Both the position numbers and the translations under genes were made by a program. The notes below the pieces were generated by a model that saw only the letters and a program-made list of their open reading frames with translations, did not search any database and was not told the DNA's origin. A stretch of 64,000 nt of DNA from Chryseobacterium rhizoplanae (GTDB lineage Bacteria; Bacteroidota; Bacteroidia; Flavobacteriales; Weeksellaceae): positions 868,001 through 932,000 of the forward strand of contig NZ_FXTC01000001.1 of the NCBI RefSeq assembly GCF_900182655.1, written 5' to 3'. Of the stretch, positions 26,133 through 34,789 are shown one piece after another; the first letter of the stretch is position 1, and each line of letters opens with the position of its first letter.

Positions 26133-26807
26133 ATGAATTACGCGCTTATTAAAGATTATATAGACTTGCTGGAAGAGTTTGAAACTGAAGTCAGCACCAG
26201 CCCAGAGTCGTATCCGTTAACTATTCAGGGCTTTAAAACATGGATTTCTGATCAAGAGAATATTGAAGAAAATCATACTGAAGAACCTTATTGGGAAGGC
26301 AAAGAGAATGGAAGAACACCGGAGAGTGCGATCAGTACATTACTTGTTCACCTTAACCGGTATGCAAAAACCTACTCAAAATCTGCCATCTCAGATTCTG
26401 AATTTTCGACTCAGGAAGACTTTATTTATCTGATTAATCTTAAGGCTTTTGGTGAGATGACAAAAATGGCTCTTATCAAAAAAAATATTCATGATAAGCC
26501 GGTAGGTATGCTGATTATTGCCAGGCTTTTACGACAGGGACTTGTTGAACAAACTGATTCTGATTTAGACAAGCGCAGTAAATTAATCCATATCACCGGA
26601 AGAGGATTGCAGGTCCTGGAAAATCAAATGGAAAAAATCCGTCAGGCGACCAATATCGTTGCAGGAAATCTCAATTATTACGAGAAGATGGAGCTTATAC
26701 GTATTCTTAATAAACTGGACCGTTTTCATTATCCTATTTTTTCACGAAATATCAATCCTGATGAGCTTATCAATACAGTGTATGATGAGTATACATTTAA
26801 ATCATAG
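26133..26807 (+). CDS. MarR family transcriptional regulator (paralogue 2)
   Basis: A 224-residue winged-helix regulator paralogous along its length to the carotenoid-operon regulator at 9611. They share the PYWxGKExGRxxxS motif, a YAKTYSKSA segment, the MTKMALIKKNIHDK helix and the wing LDKRSKLIHITGRG. It is monocistronic, with its own promoter overlapping a similar operator dyad, so cross-regulation with the paralogue is plausible. Confidence 0.85.
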   Translation: MNYALIKDYIDLLEEFETEVSTSPESYPLTIQGFKTWISDQENIEENHTEEPYWEGKENGRTPESAISTLLVHLNRYAKTYSKSAISDSEFSTQEDFIYLINLKAFGEMTKMALIKKNIHDKPVGMLIIARLLRQGLVEQTDSDLDKRSKLIHITGRGLQVLENQMEKIRQATNIVAGNLNYYEKMELIRILNKLDRFHYPIFSRNINPDELINTVYDEYTFKS

Positions 26808-26900
26808 GTTAACGAGCTATACAAATACTTCTATATCTTTCAATGGTAAAATAATGGATGGGCTAATGCTGGTGTATTAGTCAAATCATCTGTTAAATTT

Positions 26901-27689
26901 TTATATTCTGGACATAGCCTTAAACTCGGTAGGCCTCATATTGGTTAGCTGGTGAAAATTATTGCTGAAGGCTGCAATATTGGAATAGCCTACTTCATAA
27001 GTAATTTCAGTCATATTCAGGTCGGTATCTTTAATCAGTTCCATAGCCCTGATAATCCTAAGCATTTTTATATACTGAATAAAAGTGATCTGAAGTTTTG
27101 TCTGAAACAGCCTCGTCAGACTTCTTACACTCATTCCTGATTGTTTTGCGGTATTTTCTAAAGTAAGCTTTTCATGTAACTGGATTCTGAGATGATCTGT
27201 AATGGCATTAAGCCGATGATCATCGGTTGTAGGAAGCTGAATGGAAAACTTTTTGAGATTTTCTTTCGATATAAGGTTCTTCAGTGTGGTAAGAAATTGA
27301 AATTCCCAGGAACCTTTATAATAGTCTCCCTGCCATTTTTCGCTGAAAGTAAGCATTTCTGATAACAGCTTGCTCACCGGATAAATTCCCAGTTCATTAT
27401 AAAATCCGTCAGACTTTTCTTCCGGAAAGTAGATGTTAATAATATAAAGATCTTGAGTATTAAACATCAGATTATGGGGATATTTTCCCGGTATCCAGAT
27501 GTAATGGCTTGACGGAATATAAAAATCCTTCTCAGCGGTCTTTAGATAAGCAATTCCCCCAAAAACCAATAATAGCTGTGCCTTATCATGCTGATGGGGA
27601 GGCATCTGCTGTTCAGTTTGCTGTCGTACCACCAGAATAGAATCCGGGTTTTGGTCTACACTGTCTAAAAGCTGCTTAAGAATTTCCAT
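26901..27689 (-). CDS. AraC family transcriptional regulator
   Basis: A 262-residue regulator with an N-terminal cupin-like sensor domain (PPHQHDKAQLLLVFGG at about 27-42) and a C-terminal double helix-turn-helix. The HTH shows LENTAKQSGMSVRSLTRLFQ and the hallmark EITYEVGYSNIAAFSNNFHQL. I use the ATG at 27689; the upstream extension to 27863 is AT-rich noncoding sequence. It is divergent from the TolC/HlyD/MFS operon and is likely its regulator. Confidence 0.9.
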   Translation of the reverse strand: MEILKQLLDSVDQNPDSILVVRQQTEQQMPPHQHDKAQLLLVFGGIAYLKTAEKDFYIPSSHYIWIPGKYPHNLMFNTQDLYIINIYFPEEKSDGFYNELGIYPVSKLLSEMLTFSEKWQGDYYKGSWEFQFLTTLKNLISKENLKKFSIQLPTTDDHRLNAITDHLRIQLHEKLTLENTAKQSGMSVRSLTRLFQTKLQITFIQYIKMLRIIRAMELIKDTDLNMTEITYEVGYSNIAAFSNNFHQLTNMRPTEFKAMSRI

Positions 27690-27779
27690 GTGGCCAAATA
27701 TAACAAATCTTAGGCTAATTATATTAAAAGATAGTTTTCGCTCCTGAATAATTTTGCTACAGTAAATAATAACAGAGTT

Positions 27780-28037
27780 ATGATGAAACATACAATAGCA
27801 AACCCAGATCCGGAACCCGGAATTGAAACAAATGATAAAGCTTTCGATCAGGCAGGCTGTCATCCGGCTTACCCTATCGAGCCAATTAATTTCTACCGAT
27901 GGACCTATTCTTATCCTTTTGTGCCTATGATCGATTTGACTTTAATCTTTGATGAATTAGGGAAAATAATAGCAGATTTTTTTACAAAAAGAAAAAATAG
28001 AAACACTTACAAAAAAAATGATCATGAAATTTTATAA
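27780..28037 (+). CDS. Hypothetical small protein ahead of the efflux operon
   Basis: An 85-residue ORF between the AraC gene and the TolC homologue. It is Pro/Asp-rich at the start (PDPEPG), has a conserved-looking CHPAYP motif and a hydrophobic middle, and ends in a basic tail. It overlaps the next gene by 20 nt, which suggests translational coupling. I do not recognise a family. It could instead be an untranslated leader. Confidence 0.5.
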   Translation: MMKHTIANPDPEPGIETNDKAFDQAGCHPAYPIEPINFYRWTYSYPFVPMIDLTLIFDELGKIIADFFTKRKNRNTYKKNDHEIL

Positions 28038-29355
28038 ATTAATTTCAATATTGGGAATAGTATTCTTGCTGCCCATATCATATCTCCATGCCCAGGATGC
28101 AGCAGGTTCTATGATGAGTCTGGAAGAAATGTGGAAAGCTGCCGAAGTGAATAATCGTCAACTGAAACTATCTGATTTATATCTACAGCAAAGTAAACTG
28201 GAAGTACTTCAAGCCAAAGACAATCTCTTGCCAGAACTTTCGCTGGGTGGAGATGTGAAGCTCAATTCTAGATTTCTTCTTTATAGCGAAGGCTTATTCT
28301 CCTCTCCACAGAATGTACCGGTTAAAAGTTATGGTTATGGAGCAGGATATAGTTTAAATTTTAATCTCTTTAATGGTGGAAAAGAAAGGATAAATATCAG
28401 AATGAAGCGGGAAGGAGAGGTACGCAGGCAATATGAAGTTCAGCTGGAAAAGCACGGTGTGAAATATAATATTGCAGTTGAGTATTTTGATCTGTACAAA
28501 TTCATGTATTTCCGTGATTTTCTCTTTGCAGAAATTGCTGCAGAGAATAAGCAATTATCACTTATCGAGAGTTTGCACCAAAACGGAGTTGTACTAAAAA
28601 GCGATGTGCTCCGAACCTCTGTAAAATTATCCCAGCTGGAACTTAATCTGTCCGATATAGAAAAGAAAATAGATATCAGAAAACAACGATTGAATGTGTT
28701 AATGGGGCGGGATCAGACTCAGCAACTGGCAATTGATTATAAAAGAAATCAAGAGATGGAAAGTCTTTACAGCAGCGATTATACCGGTTATCTGGATATT
28801 GCGCTCAACCAGTCACCTGAGCTTAAGCTGATGGAGAGTGATATTAAATGGAGTGAATTAAATATCAGCCAGGTTAAAGCAGCACGTTTGCCTAAAGTGT
28901 CATTGTATTCAACTTATAATTATACCTACCCCCAGATCTCATTTTATCCTTACTCAAATGATGTGTGGGGATTCGGGCAAACCGGAATTAAAGTGCAGTT
29001 TTCCATAGATAATTTATACAAAAGCAAACATTCCATTGCAATTGCCCGGATTATCAGTGGCGAGGCCAAAGAAAAAGCTAATAGTAAAAAAGATGAAATT
29101 TTTCTTCAGATAAAAGAAGCTTACCTCCAGCACGAACAAGCTTTGGAAAGCGTAAATACCGCAGAAAAAAATATTTTAAAAACTACAGAAACTCTACGGG
29201 TTATCAGAAACAGCTATCTCAATCAGGAATCCCTGCTGACTGATCTTCTGGAGGCAGAAAATGCTTTGCTGGAAGCAAAATTTAATTTAACAACTGCACA
29301 AACAAACGTAAAACTTGGCCATATCCGGCTACTGGCAATCGCAGGAATTCTTTAA
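28018..29355 (+). CDS. TolC family outer-membrane efflux protein
   Basis: A 445-residue TolC-type channel. A signal peptide (to about residue 26, SYLHAQ) precedes two homologous halves of long coiled helices with the repeated LxxAExNRQLKL and LLEAENALLEAKFNL type motifs. It forms the outer-membrane exit of a tripartite pump with the HlyD and MFS proteins encoded directly after it. ATG 28018 is used; ATG 28024 is an alternative. Confidence 0.92.
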   Translation: MIMKFYKLISILGIVFLLPISYLHAQDAAGSMMSLEEMWKAAEVNNRQLKLSDLYLQQSKLEVLQAKDNLLPELSLGGDVKLNSRFLLYSEGLFSSPQNVPVKSYGYGAGYSLNFNLFNGGKERINIRMKREGEVRRQYEVQLEKHGVKYNIAVEYFDLYKFMYFRDFLFAEIAAENKQLSLIESLHQNGVVLKSDVLRTSVKLSQLELNLSDIEKKIDIRKQRLNVLMGRDQTQQLAIDYKRNQEMESLYSSDYTGYLDIALNQSPELKLMESDIKWSELNISQVKAARLPKVSLYSTYNYTYPQISFYPYSNDVWGFGQTGIKVQFSIDNLYKSKHSIAIARIISGEAKEKANSKKDEIFLQIKEAYLQHEQALESVNTAEKNILKTTETLRVIRNSYLNQESLLTDLLEAENALLEAKFNLTTAQTNVKLGHIRLLAIAGIL

Positions 29356-29365
29356 AAAAATAATT

Positions 29366-30412
29366 ATGAACAAAAATAAAACAGATCAATTGATTGTAAA
29401 CGTAACTAAGTGGTTGGGAGCCGTATTATTAACAGGTATCTTCATATGGGGGACTTTATATTTCATAAGGCAATATCACTACGAAGAAACCAACGATGCA
29501 CAGGTAGATGCCTATTTATCTCCTATCAATGCAAAAGTAGGTGGCTACATCAGCAAAATCTATTATAAAGACAATCAACAGGTACAAAAAGGCGATACAC
29601 TTGTCGTTATTGAGCTTGATGAATATGGTTTAAAAAGAGATATTGCATCAGCAGAACTGGCCGGTTCATCTGCTAAACTGCCTATTTTGGCGGCCAATGA
29701 AGAAACACAACTAAAGAGTATTGAGGTTATAAAAGCCCAACTGGCAGGAGCAGAGGCAAAGCTGAAACAGCAAAAAAGAGAATTTGAACGTTACAAAAAT
29801 CTTCTGGCTGACGAGTCAGTCACACCTCAAAAATTTGATAATATCAGCACTGCTTTGTCTGTCACACAATCTGATTACACACAGACAATGGCTACCCTGC
29901 GGGTTGCCGAATCAAAACTCAATGATCTCCATGCACAGCGAAATGCAGCAGAAGCCGAAATAAAAATAAAAAAAGCCATGGTGAAACGTCAGGAACTCGA
30001 TATTAAATATACTATCATTACTGCACCTTTTAACGGGCAGATCGGGAAAAAGACCATTCAGGAAGGGCAATTGATACAGCCGGGCCAGACGCTGGCATTT
30101 CTGGTTAATAGATCAGAAGAAAAGTGGGTGCTCGCCAATTTCAAGGAAACGCAGGTCGGCAGCTTCAAAACAGGTCAGGCTGTAAAGATAGAAGTAGATG
30201 CTTTTCCGGATGAAAAATTCAGTGGAGTTATTGAATCACTTGCTCCAACAACGGGATCCCGATATTCATTACTGCCACCAGATAATGCCACCGGTAATTT
30301 TGTGAAAATCATACAGCGTATTCCTGTACGCATCAGGCTGAGAGATACACCTGAAAAACTGATGAAACTTTCTGCAGGAATGAATGCCAATGTTTATGTT
30401 TTAAAAGATTAA
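29366..30412 (+). CDS. HlyD/EmrA family periplasmic adaptor
   Basis: A 348-residue membrane-fusion protein. One N-terminal TM segment (about 12-32) precedes the ETNDAQVDAYLSPINAKVGGYI barrel-hybrid motif, a coiled hairpin (about 90-205), and the APFNGQIGKKTIQEGQLIQPGQ lipoyl half. It links the MFS pump to the TolC channel. I use the ATG at 29366, 10 nt after the TolC stop; the upstream in-frame ATG would add 17 residues overlapping TolC that do not fit the family. Confidence 0.92.
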   Translation: MNKNKTDQLIVNVTKWLGAVLLTGIFIWGTLYFIRQYHYEETNDAQVDAYLSPINAKVGGYISKIYYKDNQQVQKGDTLVVIELDEYGLKRDIASAELAGSSAKLPILAANEETQLKSIEVIKAQLAGAEAKLKQQKREFERYKNLLADESVTPQKFDNISTALSVTQSDYTQTMATLRVAESKLNDLHAQRNAAEAEIKIKKAMVKRQELDIKYTIITAPFNGQIGKKTIQEGQLIQPGQTLAFLVNRSEEKWVLANFKETQVGSFKTGQAVKIEVDAFPDEKFSGVIESLAPTTGSRYSLLPPDNATGNFVKIIQRIPVRIRLRDTPEKLMKLSAGMNANVYVLKD

Positions 30413-30414
30413 TT

Positions 30415-32004
30415 ATGCAGGCTCATAAAATTCCGGTTTTTAACCCCTGGGTTCCCGAATGGCTGGCAAGATCCGTAATATTTGCCATACTGATGACCTG
30501 TCTCTTTAGTTTTGCTTACTATAGCAGTCCTGCTTCGGCAATGGGTTTTTATGGTGTACAGGTTACCGACGTCCAGTATGGCATGGTGGTTATTTATGGC
30601 TCAACTGTAGCTTTTTTAGCGCTGGATTTTCGTATTGTCAAATATTTTGCGCCGCGAAAATACTTGTTGACAGCATTTTCAGCCAATATTGTATGTTCTC
30701 TCATCTGTTTTTACTTCAAAGACTGGACATTGTTTGTAATCTGTCAGTTTGTGCAGGGAATTACCTGTGCGTTGATCTCCGGAATTGTCTTACAGCTTAT
30801 TTTTCCAAGATTGCAGTCCACACGTGCCCGGATAATCGCATACAGCCTTCTATATGGAAGTATACAGATCGCTGTTCCGTTCTATTCCATCTATTCCAGT
30901 ATTGTACTTTATTTTTATGACTTTAACCGGCTGTTTTACGGCCCCATTATAATACTTATTTTACTAGTGCTAATTGTGTTGGCAACAATGAATGGTAAGG
31001 CCAGATTTACCAGAAAAATACCTCTATATCAGGTAGACTGGGCCGGTTATTTGTTTTATGTCTCTTTTATTTTGATTCTGGGATATATCCTTGTATATGG
31101 ACGGCAATTAGGCTGGTACGATAGTCCGTTAATTGTTCTGCTTAGTCTGGGTAATATAAGCATTCTTGTACTTTTTGTTGCCAGAGAATTGAAGCTTAAA
31201 CGTCCATTGATTAATTTACAAATTTTCAGTACTAAGAATTTTGTAATCGGGTTGCTGTTACTTTTTCTGTTTTATATTTTCAAAGGAAGTACAGGACTTG
31301 CTTATGGTTATCTTGAAGCTGTTTTAGGTAATGACCCGCTCAGTACTATACCAATTTGGATAGCCGTAATTGCAGGAACTACATTAGGGATGTTTGTTAC
31401 CTCCCGGTTGATACTTATGGGGTTTAATCTGATTAGGATTATTATTGCAGGATTTGGTTTTATGGCCTTGTACTATGCATATATGCTGATTTTTATCTCA
31501 GTTCAGGGGAATACAACAGATTTCATTCCGCCTATGTTTATTTATGGTACAGCTACAGGTATTTTATTTGTTCCTGTTGTTTCATTTACTATATCCGCTG
31601 CACCACCAAAAATTGCAAGTAATGCATCGCTTATAGGAATATTGGCAAGGTTCGTCGGTTTTACCGCCAGCCTGGCTGTTAATAATGAGCTTCAACTATT
31701 TGCTAAATCGGCTGTGAGGGAAAAAGTCAGGGAAACATTGACAGAAACCAATATCCAATTGCCTGTTACATTAATGGATATTCAAAACCACTACATGAAT
31801 GCAGGTAATGATATGTATACTGCAAAAGCTGCTTCAGTCGCCCAGTTCAATGTATTAATCCGGCAACAGATTTTGGCGCGTGCTACCCGGGATTATTATG
31901 ACTGGATGCTGGTAGGAGTGATGTGTGTTATCATGATGCTTCTTTTACTTCCACAGATTCAGCACGTATTGCTTAGGCTAAGAAAAGGAAATATACCTTA
32001 TTAG
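30415..32004 (+). CDS. MFS transporter (EmrB/QacA-like, 14 TM)
   Basis: A 529-residue major facilitator with about 14 hydrophobic segments, consistent with the DHA2/EmrB drug-proton antiporter group. The IRIIIAGFGF and SFTISAAPPKIASNASLIGILARF regions fit the family. It starts 2 nt after the HlyD gene and completes the tripartite efflux operon. The substrate is unknown; the adjacent AraC regulator probably senses it. Confidence 0.9.
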   Translation: MQAHKIPVFNPWVPEWLARSVIFAILMTCLFSFAYYSSPASAMGFYGVQVTDVQYGMVVIYGSTVAFLALDFRIVKYFAPRKYLLTAFSANIVCSLICFYFKDWTLFVICQFVQGITCALISGIVLQLIFPRLQSTRARIIAYSLLYGSIQIAVPFYSIYSSIVLYFYDFNRLFYGPIIILILLVLIVLATMNGKARFTRKIPLYQVDWAGYLFYVSFILILGYILVYGRQLGWYDSPLIVLLSLGNISILVLFVARELKLKRPLINLQIFSTKNFVIGLLLLFLFYIFKGSTGLAYGYLEAVLGNDPLSTIPIWIAVIAGTTLGMFVTSRLILMGFNLIRIIIAGFGFMALYYAYMLIFISVQGNTTDFIPPMFIYGTATGILFVPVVSFTISAAPPKIASNASLIGILARFVGFTASLAVNNELQLFAKSAVREKVRETLTETNIQLPVTLMDIQNHYMNAGNDMYTAKAASVAQFNVLIRQQILARATRDYYDWMLVGVMCVIMMLLLLPQIQHVLLRLRKGNIPY

Positions 32005-32060
32005 AATATAATCAATTTATGTAAAATTACATCTTCTTAGGTTCAAGATTATAAAAATAT

Positions 32061-32158
32061 AAATCCTGCAAATTCAATTTTTGCAGGATTTATCAATTTT
32101 TTAGTGTATTTTGAAGATTTTATCAGATACACATAGTGGAGAATACAGGATTCGAACC
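32061..32158 (-). repeat. Left copy of the att-like direct repeat (tRNA-Ala 3' fragment plus terminator)
   Basis: This 98-nt stretch aligns with 61361-61459. It holds the same hairpin (AAATCCTGCA ... TGCAGGATT, 32061-32090), a shared TTTTGAAGATTT block and the core AGTGGAGAATAC-GGATTCGAACC (32135-32158), which matches the tRNA-Ala 3' end at 23 of 24 bases. The rest of the tRNA is missing. It is the expected scar of a tRNA-targeted integration and also acts as terminator for the efflux operon. Confidence 0.75.
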
Positions 32159-32390
32159 TTCCCATTTCCTCTGTGTATTTATCAGGTTTTTCTGTGGTTG
32201 AGGCTTCATTTGCCACGAATTTGCCACACTTTTGTAAAAACCTTTGTTTATCGTCTTCAAAGCGCATTTGCGGAAAGGGAGAGATTCTGTTACAACTTAC
32301 CTTAATTCGGATACACTGTTTGTTTTTAGTCTTTAGAACTTTGTCATACAGGGTATTAATTTTTTTATGGCTCAAGTCCAGGGCCGCCAC
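32092..32390 (-). pseudogene. Integrase-like C-terminal remnant at the tRNA fragment
   Basis: A minus-strand reading gives about 100 residues that resemble the end of a tyrosine recombinase. A SHKKINTLYDKVLKTK segment resembles the H-x-x-I-x-T..Y-x-K-V-L region around the catalytic tyrosine, and QKCGKFVANEA resembles the tail of Bacteroidota integrases. It then translates straight through the tRNA fragment (GRFESCILHY). The R-H-R core and everything upstream is absent. The reading is suggestive, not proven. It overlaps the small peptide gene at 32365-32505. Confidence 0.45.
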
Positions 32391-32505
32391 ATGAACTGTA
32401 CGGAACGCATGTTAGTTTATCGTTGATAAAACATAACCTGGTACAATCTGATCCGCCAACGATTGTTTTTAATTCTTCTTTTTTAAGCTTTTTTAAATTT
32501 TTCAT
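32365..32505 (-). CDS. Bacteriocin-like peptide with double-glycine leader
   Basis: A 46-codon ORF that reads MKNLKKLKKEELKTIVGG, then SDCTRLCFINDK, and ends LTCVPYSSCGGPGLEP. The first 18 residues form a typical double-glycine leader (LxxEELKxIxGG) cut by C39-peptidase ABC exporters. The 28-residue core has four cysteines. This matches the bacteriocin-like GG peptides common in Chryseobacterium. No exporter or modification enzyme is nearby, so export would rely on an unlinked system. The start lies 4 nt downstream of an AT-rich leader. Confidence 0.75.
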   Translation of the reverse strand: MKNLKKLKKEELKTIVGGSDCTRLCFINDKLTCVPYSSCGGPGLEP

Positions 32506-32739
32506 ATTAATATATTTTATGTTCATAACAAATCTCACAAATAATTATTATATACTAGTTGAAATTAACGAATTTTAACGCTCGGGCCTTGTTTGTGATT
32601 TATATTATAAAATTATTGCTCTAAGAAATGCTTGTTTTCTAACAGTAATACAATATCAGTTGAATTGTTATCTCTTAAAATTCTTTACCATTACATTTAT
32701 TTTTTAATAAATGTACGACGCATGATTTCTCCATTTTTT

Positions 32740-32935
32740 AGTTTTTGCTGAAAGAAGATAGCTTCCGGCTGCCAGCGTTGAAGCGTCAATAGCTTTTCAA
32801 CTGGCTATAATTAGAAATCGAATAATTTTTAATTGGCTTCAATTCTTCATCCGGCAGAACTCTTAAAAAAGTATGATAAAGAACTTCTTTATGTATTGGT
32901 CTTCAAATTCAGGAGATAGTTTCGGAAGTGAAAAA
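32740..32935 (-). pseudogene. NUMOD4-gene remnant
   Basis: The minus strand encodes KLSPEFEDQYIKKFF and, after a frameshift, LRVLPDEELKPIKNYSISNYSQLKS. These align with the N-terminus of the broken NUMOD4 gene at 47224 (LPPEFEDRYVKEVL and LKNLQGEEWKSIENYENYMISNYGRVKS). Only about 60 codons remain and they are out of frame. It lies at the same relative place upstream of its Rhs cassette as the second copy. The remaining parts of 32506-33152 show no recognisable gene. Confidence 0.65.
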
Positions 32936-33152
32936 ATTGATAGAAAAGTATTCCGATAATTTTATTAATACAAAAGTAAAAAACTCAATTATAAAGAAGT
33001 CAGATATGTTATTTATTCTCCAATGTTCTGTTTTCTGTAGGATACTTAATACAGTAATAGTATATGAATGTTAATGTTAACTTAAAGAATAAATAACACT
33101 TTGTTTCCTTACTTGGTTCGATATTGTAATACTTTCGATCACAAAAAAACTA

Positions 33153-34787
33153 ATGCGGAAACTCTTTATGAATGTATGTGTATTGTACACAGGTCTTTGT
33201 ATATCTGCTCAGGAAGTAGTATGGCAGAAAGATCTCAAATCTTCTACTCAGGATTTCCTGAGTCAAGTTACAACAACAATTGATCAGCAGTATCTTATCA
33301 CTGGAAGCTCTATTCAGTCTAAAAATCAGTCGCAAGCTGCCGATAGACAAAAACAGAATAATGGTTATGATTTACACCTTGTCAAACTGAACCAGCAAGG
33401 AGAAGAAGTCTGGGAAAAATACTTCTCAGGATCCAACCATGATTATTTATCAGCAACTGTTACCACCCAGGATGGTGGATTTCTGGTAGCAGGAACCTCT
33501 TTTTCGGGAAAAGGATTTGATAAAAAAGATGATTCGAAAGGAGGATCAGATATTTGGCTGGTTAGAATCAATGAATTTGGTGATGAATTATGGCAGCAAA
33601 CTTTGGGAACTTCTTCAGATGAAGAAGCAAGAGCTGTTATTCAGACCACAGATCTGGGATTCGTGGTTGCCGGCAATGTGCAGAATGCTGCAAAAGGCTA
33701 CGGTTCCAAAGATGTCTGGGTTACCAGAATCGATAAAAATGGAAAAGAACTCTCCCAATTAATTCTAGGCGGAAAAGGCTTAGACGAAGTGGAGAAGATG
33801 ATTACAACGAGAGATGGCGGAGCCTTACTGGGAATTTATTCCAGAAGTTCCGAGGTTCTTGTTTCGGGATCTGACAAAGAGTCCGGGATGCGAGATGCGG
33901 GTTTTATATCAGACGTTAAAACCCCGAACCCTGTATACCGAACTCCGAAACAAACTGAAAACTTTGGTGAGGGTGACTACTGGATTGTCAAGTTGGACAA
34001 AAACGGTAAAGTAGAATGGGAAAAAAACTTTGGGGGGAAAGGTGATGATCATGTCAGAACACTAGCATTAACATCAAATGGATTTATTATTGGTGGAGAA
34101 TCCAGATCGGAAAGAGCAGGAAATAAAACAGTAGGTATCAAAGAAGGCACAGATCTATGGCTGATTGCCTTAAATGAAAGAGGTGATGAACAGTGGCAGA
34201 AATCCTACAATTTTAAAAATAGAGATATCTTGATGGGAATGAGTGTGCTTCACTCTGTAGATGATACATCTTCTAAAGGAATTCTATTAGGAGGCTACAC
34301 TCAGGCTGAAGGAAAAATACAAACTGATGATGAAACATTCTGGATGTTATATCTGGATTATAATGGCAATGAACAGTGGAGAAAATATGTAAAGGGAGAA
34401 TCCAAAAAGAAGGAAGAGAGACTTTTCGATTTGAAACTGAACAGAGATGGCTCTATTGTTTTGGCAGGAACCAGTACAGAAGAACTGGGTAAAGAAAACT
34501 GGAAGATTGTTAAGCTGGGAGATAAGCAGGTTGATCAGCTGATCGAAAAATATGACATTAAGATTTATCCAAATCCTGTATCTGATTATGCATATGTAGA
34601 AATCGGTTTTGATTTTAAAGATGCTGATATTCTGTTGTATGACATGAGCGGGAGGCAGCTTCAGAGTTTAAAAACAAAGAACAGAGTGACTAAGATTAAT
34701 ACCCAGGCTTTGGTTCAGGGAGCTTATCTGGTGACTATAAAAACGGATAACAACAAAGCAGCGAATGCTAAACTGATTAAGAAATAA
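33153..34787 (+). CDS. T9SS-sorted repeat protein, cassette 1
   Basis: A 544-residue secreted protein. A signal peptide (to about residue 19, CISAQ) is followed by repeats of the type G-G-x-D-x-W-L-x-x-x-x-x-G-x-x-x-W (blade-like units, about 20-450). A C-terminal type A T9SS sorting domain starts at IKIYPNPVSDYAYVEI and ends AKLIKK. It is about 85 % identical by eye to the cassette-2 protein at 47613. A stretch of about 33 residues near position 233 is unique to this copy and encoded by a repeat-like insert. It is 2 nt upstream of the next gene. Confidence 0.9.
   Translation: MRKLFMNVCVLYTGLCISAQEVVWQKDLKSSTQDFLSQVTTTIDQQYLITGSSIQSKNQSQAADRQKQNNGYDLHLVKLNQQGEEVWEKYFSGSNHDYLSATVTTQDGGFLVAGTSFSGKGFDKKDDSKGGSDIWLVRINEFGDELWQQTLGTSSDEEARAVIQTTDLGFVVAGNVQNAAKGYGSKDVWVTRIDKNGKELSQLILGGKGLDEVEKMITTRDGGALLGIYSRSSEVLVSGSDKESGMRDAGFISDVKTPNPVYRTPKQTENFGEGDYWIVKLDKNGKVEWEKNFGGKGDDHVRTLALTSNGFIIGGESRSERAGNKTVGIKEGTDLWLIALNERGDEQWQKSYNFKNRDILMGMSVLHSVDDTSSKGILLGGYTQAEGKIQTDDETFWMLYLDYNGNEQWRKYVKGESKKKEERLFDLKLNRDGSIVLAGTSTEELGKENWKIVKLGDKQVDQLIEKYDIKIYPNPVSDYAYVEIGFDFKDADILLYDMSGRQLQSLKTKNRVTKINTQALVQGAYLVTIKTDNNKAANAKLIKK
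33850..33945. repeat. Repeat-like insert within the T9SS protein gene
   Basis: This about 96-nt insert is absent from the paralogous gene at 48308. It contains the inverted repeat GGGTTTTA (33899-33906) / TAAAACCC (33917-33924) and runs such as GGGATGCGAGATGCGGG and CCCCGAACCCTG that look like a dispersed palindromic repeat unit. It keeps the reading frame and encodes Ser/Gly/Pro-rich residues. That it is a dispersed element is inference. Confidence 0.5.
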
Positions 34788-34789
34788 CC

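Noticed and set aside
32135..32158. Second tRNA gene
   Set aside because: Only the T-arm and acceptor 3' part matches; there is no D arm, anticodon arm or 5' acceptor, so it cannot be a functional tRNA.
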